Assembly (NCBI GenBank): GCA_003240755.1
Contig: QFNF01000001.1
Span: 124,001-188,000 of the forward strand
Source of the DNA: Sphingomonas hengshuiensis
GTDB lineage: Bacteria > Pseudomonadota > Alphaproteobacteria > Sphingomonadales > Sphingomonadaceae
DNA: 64,000 bases
Direction of reading: 5' to 3'
Below the pieces are notes generated by a model that was given only the letters and a program-made list of their open reading frames with translations, was not told the DNA's origin and did no database searches. The translations under genes and the position numbers were made by a program. Below, one piece after another: positions 60,303 to 64,000 of the stretch. Position 1 is the first letter of the stretch, and every line of letters begins with the position of its first letter.

Positions 60303-61627
60303 GCGACCTGCTGTCGATCGGCGCGAGCGGGGTCAGGGCCTATCAGTCGGCACTGACCACCACGTCGGATAACATCGCGAACGCCGGCACCACCGGCTAT
60401 GTCCGCCGCACGACCTCGCTCGCCGAGGTCGGCGTCGGATCGTCGCGTCAGATCACCGGCAGCGGCGTGACCGTTACCGGCATCGCGCGTGCTGCCGACA
60501 TGTTCCGCTCGGCCGAGGTACGGCAATCGTCGTCGGACGTCGCGCGCAGCGATGGCGGCATCGTGTGGCTCGAACGGATCGAGGATGCGCTGGGCAGCCG
60601 CGCCCTGACCGACCGCATGACCGGGTTCTTCAACACCGCGACGACGCTGTCGGCCGATCCGTCGGCCGATGCCCCGCGCCGCGCGATGCTGGAATCGGCG
60701 GAAAGCGTCGCGCAATCCTTTTCGGGTACGGTGGGCGCGCTCGATGCCGCGTCGGACAATCTCGACCTCACCGCGAACGATGCGGTGGCGAAGCTGTCGA
60801 ACGGCGCGGCGGTGCTCGCGCGGATCAATGACGGGCTGGCGCGGGTTTCGCGCGGTTCGACGGGCGAGGCGCAACTGCTCGACCAGCGCGACCGCATGCT
60901 CGACGAGATGAGCGAGCTGACCGACCTCGACGTCCGGTTCGATGCGGTCGGCCGCGTTACCGTCCGCGCCGGCGGCGGCGACGGCCCGCTGCTGGTGCAC
61001 GGTATCGAGGCGTCGGCTGTCCGCTTCGGCCGGGACGACGCCGACATGCCGGTGTTCACGACGATGCGCGGCGGACAGGAAAGCGTGCTTACCCCGCGCG
61101 GCGGCGCGCTGGCCGGTATGGTCGATGGCGCGCAGCGGATCAACGCGATGCGGGGCGAGGTGGTGGCGCTCGCCACGGCCTTTGTCGACGGCGTCAACGG
61201 CGCGTTCGAAGCGGGCGAGGATGCCAATGGCGATCCCGGCACCGCGATGTTCGCGATCGATGCCGATGGCCGCGTCACCCGCGCGATCGACGATCCGACC
61301 AAGATCGCGGCGGCGACCGTCGGCAAGGGCGCGCGCGACAGCGGCAACCTGACGGTGCTGGCCGATGCCCGTCGCGTCGGTGCGTTCGAGGGGAAGGCGG
61401 TGACGCTGCAGTCGAGCAACGGTTCGGCGCTGGCCGCGCGCAAGACGATCGCCGAGGCGCAGGGCGCGATCCGCGATTCGGCGGTCGATGCCCGCGACGC
61501 GTCGGCCGGCGTCAATCTCGATCAGGAAGCGGTCAACCTGATGAAGTTCCAGCAGGCCTATCAGGCGTCGAGCCGCGTGATCCAGGTCGCGCGCGAGACG
61601 TTCGATACCCTGTTCGCGATCCGATAG
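60299..61627 (+). CDS. flgK: Hook-filament junction protein FlgK (HAP1)
   Basis: A 442-residue protein. The N-terminus is SDLLSIGASGVRAYQSALTTTSDNIANAGTTGYVRRTT. The middle contains GEAQLLDQRDRMLDEMSELTDLDVRFDAVGRVTV, typical of FlgK. The C-terminus is GVNLDQEAVNLMKFQQAYQASSRVIQVARETFDTLFAIR. It is shorter than E. coli FlgK (547), so the variable outer domain is reduced. The ATG overlaps the flgJ stop (ATGA). Confidence 0.96.
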   Translation: MSDLLSIGASGVRAYQSALTTTSDNIANAGTTGYVRRTTSLAEVGVGSSRQITGSGVTVTGIARAADMFRSAEVRQSSSDVARSDGGIVWLERIEDALGSRALTDRMTGFFNTATTLSADPSADAPRRAMLESAESVAQSFSGTVGALDAASDNLDLTANDAVAKLSNGAAVLARINDGLARVSRGSTGEAQLLDQRDRMLDEMSELTDLDVRFDAVGRVTVRAGGGDGPLLVHGIEASAVRFGRDDADMPVFTTMRGGQESVLTPRGGALAGMVDGAQRINAMRGEVVALATAFVDGVNGAFEAGEDANGDPGTAMFAIDADGRVTRAIDDPTKIAAATVGKGARDSGNLTVLADARRVGAFEGKAVTLQSSNGSALAARKTIAEAQGAIRDSAVDARDASAGVNLDQEAVNLMKFQQAYQASSRVIQVARETFDTLFAIR

Positions 61628-61635
61628 GACGAACG

Positions 61636-62631
61636 ATGCAGATCTCCACCGCCAGCTTCTACAACCGGTCTGCCACGCAGATGACGAAGCTGAACACCGA
61701 CCTGAACCGGTTGCAGACCGAGCTGTCGACCAAGAAGCTGAACGTCGCTTCGCAGGATTCGACCGCGTGGATGATGCTGGGCGGTATCAAGAAGGACGAG
61801 GCCGATTCGACCGCGTTCCGCGCCAACATCACCCTGTCGCGCGGGTTGCTGGCACAGGCCGATACCGCGCTTGGCAATGTCGACGAACGGCTCGTGCGCG
61901 TGCGCGAACTGGCGACCCGCGCGGGCAGCGAGACGTTGAACGCCAAGGACCGGAGCGCGATCGCCACCGAACTCGGGCAGATTCGCGACGGGCTGCTGGC
62001 GCTCGCCAATGCGCGTGACGTGCGCGGTCATCCGGTCTTCGGCGGCACCGGCGATTCCGCCTTCACCCGGGACGCGACCAGCGGCGCCATCGCCTATACC
62101 GGCAACGAATCGGTCGCGACGGTCCGCATCGGCGACGCGAGCGAGATGCAGGTCGGCATCGATGGCCGCCGCGTGTTCGGCGGCGATCCGACGATGACCG
62201 GGGTGGTCGACGTCTTCCAGATGATCGACGACCTGAAGGCGGCGATGGAAATGCCGCTGACCGCCGATGCGGCGGTCGCCGCTCCGGTCGATCCGACGGT
62301 CGATCCCGCAACGGTTCCGGCCTTCGACGAAACCGCCGCGCGCAGCCAATACGCCCAGAGCATCAGCGACGCGCTGACCCGGCTCGACAGCGCGGAGGGG
62401 CAGGTCACGTCGGCCCGCGCCGCCAATGGCGCGCGCGCCGCGCGGCTGGAGATCGAATCGACCCAGTTGGATACGATCGGCATCGACCGCGAGGAGGCGC
62501 GCACCGCGCTGGAGGATACCGACATCCCGACGACGATGGTCGAATTCCAGAAGACGATCACCATCCTGCAGGCGACGCAGGCGAGCGTCGCGAAGCTCGC
62601 CGGGCTGTCGCTGTTCAACTATCTGAAATGA
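61636..62631 (+). CDS. flgL: Hook-filament junction protein FlgL (HAP3)
   Basis: A 331-residue flagellin-like protein. MQISTASFYNRSATQMTKLNTDLNRLQTELSTKKLNVASQDS is the N-terminal helix. The C-terminus (IPTTMVEFQKTITILQATQASVAKLAGLSLFNYLK) has the DxxTExxxx-type FlgL ending. It lies eight bases after flgK. A loose stem-loop (62639-62669) follows but lacks a T-run. Confidence 0.95.
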   Translation: MQISTASFYNRSATQMTKLNTDLNRLQTELSTKKLNVASQDSTAWMMLGGIKKDEADSTAFRANITLSRGLLAQADTALGNVDERLVRVRELATRAGSETLNAKDRSAIATELGQIRDGLLALANARDVRGHPVFGGTGDSAFTRDATSGAIAYTGNESVATVRIGDASEMQVGIDGRRVFGGDPTMTGVVDVFQMIDDLKAAMEMPLTADAAVAAPVDPTVDPATVPAFDETAARSQYAQSISDALTRLDSAEGQVTSARAANGARAARLEIESTQLDTIGIDREEARTALEDTDIPTTMVEFQKTITILQATQASVAKLAGLSLFNYLK

Positions 62632-62763
62632 ATGCGGACCGGCCTGTTCGCGCGAATGGGCGGCCGGTAACGATTTCTCGACCTCTGTCGTTGAAAAGGG
62701 GGATCGCATGACGCGTCGCACCCGGCGGCACGGCAGTTCGTAATCCCAGGGGGCAAGCGCCAC

Positions 62764-63627
62764 ATGTTTCCGGCCATCGGCTTCGTCGTCCTCATCGCCA
62801 TGGTTTTCGGCGGCTTCGCCTTTACCGGCGGTGCGCTGGGTCCCGTCATGCACGCGCTCCCGCACGAGATGCTCATCATCGGCGGTGCGGCGATCGGCGC
62901 GCTCATCATCGGCAATTCGGGCCGCGAGCTCAAGGCGATGGGTTCGGGCTTCATGAAGGTCATGAAGGGGCCGAAATACAAGAAGCAGGATTATCTCGAC
63001 GCGATCTTCCTCGTGTCGAAACTGATGAAGATGCTGCGCGCCGAAGGGCCGATCGCGCTCGAACCGCATGTCGAGGATCCCAAATCGTCGTCGGTGTTTG
63101 GCGAATATCCGCGCCTGATGAAGGACCATACGCTGGTCAACCTGATCGCCGACACGCTGCGCCTGGTCGTCGTGTCGTCGGGCACGCTCGACGTGCATGC
63201 GGTCGAGGAGGTCATGGACAACGCCATCAAGACCCACCACCACGAGGAACAGGGGCCGCAGGGCACGCTGCAGGGCCTTGCCGACGCGCTGCCCGCGCTC
63301 GGCATCGTCGCTGCGGTGCTGGGCGTGGTGAAGACGATGGGCTCGATCGACAAGCCGCCCTCGATCCTGGGCGGGATGATCGGCTCGGCGCTGGTCGGCA
63401 CCTTCCTCGGCGTGTTGCTGGCCTATGGCATCGTCGGGCCGCTCGCCACGCGGCTGCAGCAGGTGATCGACGCCGATGCCGCGATCTACCATGTGGTCAA
63501 GCAGATCATCATCGCCTCGCTCCACGGCCATCCGCAGCCGCTGGTGATCGAGGCGGCGCGGTCGGGCATCGCGCACCACAACCAGCCGGGGTTCGCCGAA
63601 GTCTTCGACGGCCTGCGCGGGCGCTGA
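62764..63627 (+). CDS. motA: Flagellar stator protein MotA
   Basis: A 287-residue stator subunit with four membrane helices: FPAIGFVVLIAMVFGGFAF, EMLIIGGAAIGALIIGNSG, LQGLADALPALGIVAAVLGVVKTMG and LVGTFLGVLLAYGIVGPLA. The pore prolines are retained. The cytoplasmic loop contains the charged helix regions that meet FliG. It belongs to the MotA type with an extended loop (KGPKYKKQDYLDAIFLVSKLMKMLRAEG). motB follows four bases after its stop. Confidence 0.95.
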   Translation: MFPAIGFVVLIAMVFGGFAFTGGALGPVMHALPHEMLIIGGAAIGALIIGNSGRELKAMGSGFMKVMKGPKYKKQDYLDAIFLVSKLMKMLRAEGPIALEPHVEDPKSSSVFGEYPRLMKDHTLVNLIADTLRLVVVSSGTLDVHAVEEVMDNAIKTHHHEEQGPQGTLQGLADALPALGIVAAVLGVVKTMGSIDKPPSILGGMIGSALVGTFLGVLLAYGIVGPLATRLQQVIDADAAIYHVVKQIIIASLHGHPQPLVIEAARSGIAHHNQPGFAEVFDGLRGR

Positions 63628-63630
63628 TCC

Positions 63631-64000
63631 ATGGCGCGCGCCCCGCACGGCAACAACCAGCCGCCCCCCGTCATCATCGTCAAGAAGATCGTCGCCGAGG
63701 GCCATGGCGGCCATCATGGCGGCGCGTGGAAGGTCGCCTATGCCGATTTCGTGACGGCGATGATGGCGTTCTTCCTGCTGATGTGGCTGCTGGGCGCTAC
63801 GACCGAGAAGCAGCGCAAGGGGCTGGCCGACTTCTTCGCACCGACGCTGGTCGAGGTGAAGGCGGGATCGGCGGGGTCGACCGGGCTGTTCGGCGGCGAA
63901 TCGCTCGTCGACAAGGACAGCTATCCCCATCGCGCCGCGCAGACCGGCACCCGTTCGCTGACCATTCCCGTCGACGCCAATGGCGGCGCGAAGGAGGGCG
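63631..64000 (+). CDS. motB: Flagellar stator protein MotB, cut by window edge
   Basis: The first 123 residues only. After a His/Gly-rich start (ARAPHGNNQPPPVIIVKKIVAEGHGGHHGGAWKVAYADFVTAMM), the single membrane helix is YADFVTAMMAFFLLMWLLG, with the proton-binding Asp in YADF (about residue 41). The plug region follows. The OmpA-like peptidoglycan-binding domain should lie beyond position 64000. It is coupled to motA. Confidence 0.95.
   Translation, partial: MARAPHGNNQPPPVIIVKKIVAEGHGGHHGGAWKVAYADFVTAMMAFFLLMWLLGATTEKQRKGLADFFAPTLVEVKAGSAGSTGLFGGESLVDKDSYPHRAAQTGTRSLTIPVDANGGAKEG

Noticed and set aside
62639..62669. Stem-loop after flgL as a terminator
   Set aside because: Long unpaired loop and no T-run; flgL and motA may still be read through.
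62663..62670. GCCGGTAA upstream of motA as a sigma-28 -10 box
   Set aside because: No TAAA-like -35 box at 15 bases upstream; the bases are part of a GGCCGG inverted repeat.
1..64000. Mobile elements, prophage or integrated island at the two tRNA genes
   Set aside because: No integrase, transposase or tRNA 3'-end duplication was seen near tRNA-Leu or tRNA-Gln; neighbours look like ordinary core genes.

Overview
The window is high-GC alphaproteobacterial chromosome. Gene order and content (leuS-lptE-holA, argH-lptM-lysA, Ppx-rlmE, DUF3576 lipoprotein, FlbD-type flagellar regulator) and the intergenic repeat families point to Sphingomonadales, most likely a Sphingomonas-like organism. This is inferred from memory of synteny, not from a search. 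I see no phage, insertion sequence, CRISPR array or integrase, and the sequence looks like ordinary vertically inherited chromosome.

Positions 1-27900 are mixed housekeeping and accessory genes. They hold a truncated exported protein, a DUF3576 lipoprotein, the leuS-lptE-holA operon, tRNA-Leu(GAG), an alpha/beta hydrolase, a membrane HWE-type histidine kinase without a response regulator beside it, and a membrane PQQ dehydrogenase. A three-gene membrane operon follows (AI-2E family permease with a C-terminal extension, BrkB/YihY, DUF2254). Then come tRNA-Gln(CTG), Ppx/GppA-rlmE, a PRISE-type reductase facing an HxlR regulator, rpoZ, a cardiolipin-synthase-like PLD protein, a TlpA-like lipoprotein facing argH, the argH-lptM-lysA-precorrin-2 dehydrogenase operon, a CorA/ZntB transporter and an FMN reductase.

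Positions 27898-64000 are an almost complete polar-type flagellar locus. On the minus strand lie flbD-fliE-F-G-H-I-J, then fliK-L-M-N-O-P-Q-R-flhB, then fliD-fliS. fliC stands alone on the plus strand. The minus-strand block motA-like/motB-like/flgA, flgM-flgN, and SLT transglycosylase-flhA-fliA follows. The plus-strand block flgB-C-D-E, flgF-G-H-I-J-K-L, motA-motB runs to the right edge and cuts motB. No chemotaxis genes and no flhF/flhG are in the window.

A regulatory hierarchy can be read from the DNA. Five near-consensus sigma-54 sites (TGGCAY-N5-TTGCW) precede fliK, the motA-like/flgA operon, flgB, flgF and SLT-flhA-fliA. Three sigma-28 sites precede fliC, fliD and flgM. An activator gene (flbD, with GAFTGA), fliA and the anti-sigma gene flgM are all encoded here. 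A cluster of TTGCCG/CGGCAA half-sites lies between the divergent sigma-54 promoters at 53.6-53.7 kb. The inverted form CGGCAA-N4-TTGCCG recurs inside fliK and in the motB-like gene, and is my candidate FlbD enhancer.

The least ordinary items are: a second, TolQ/ExbB-shaped stator-like pair co-transcribed with flgA; FliM without the CheY-binding N-terminal motif; FlgH without a lipobox cysteine; a single-domain FlgJ with a separate transglycosylase that has no Sec signal; and a palindromic repeat array splitting fliR from fliQ. None of these amounts to a proven new system. The stator-like pair plus the enhancer cluster is the best candidate.
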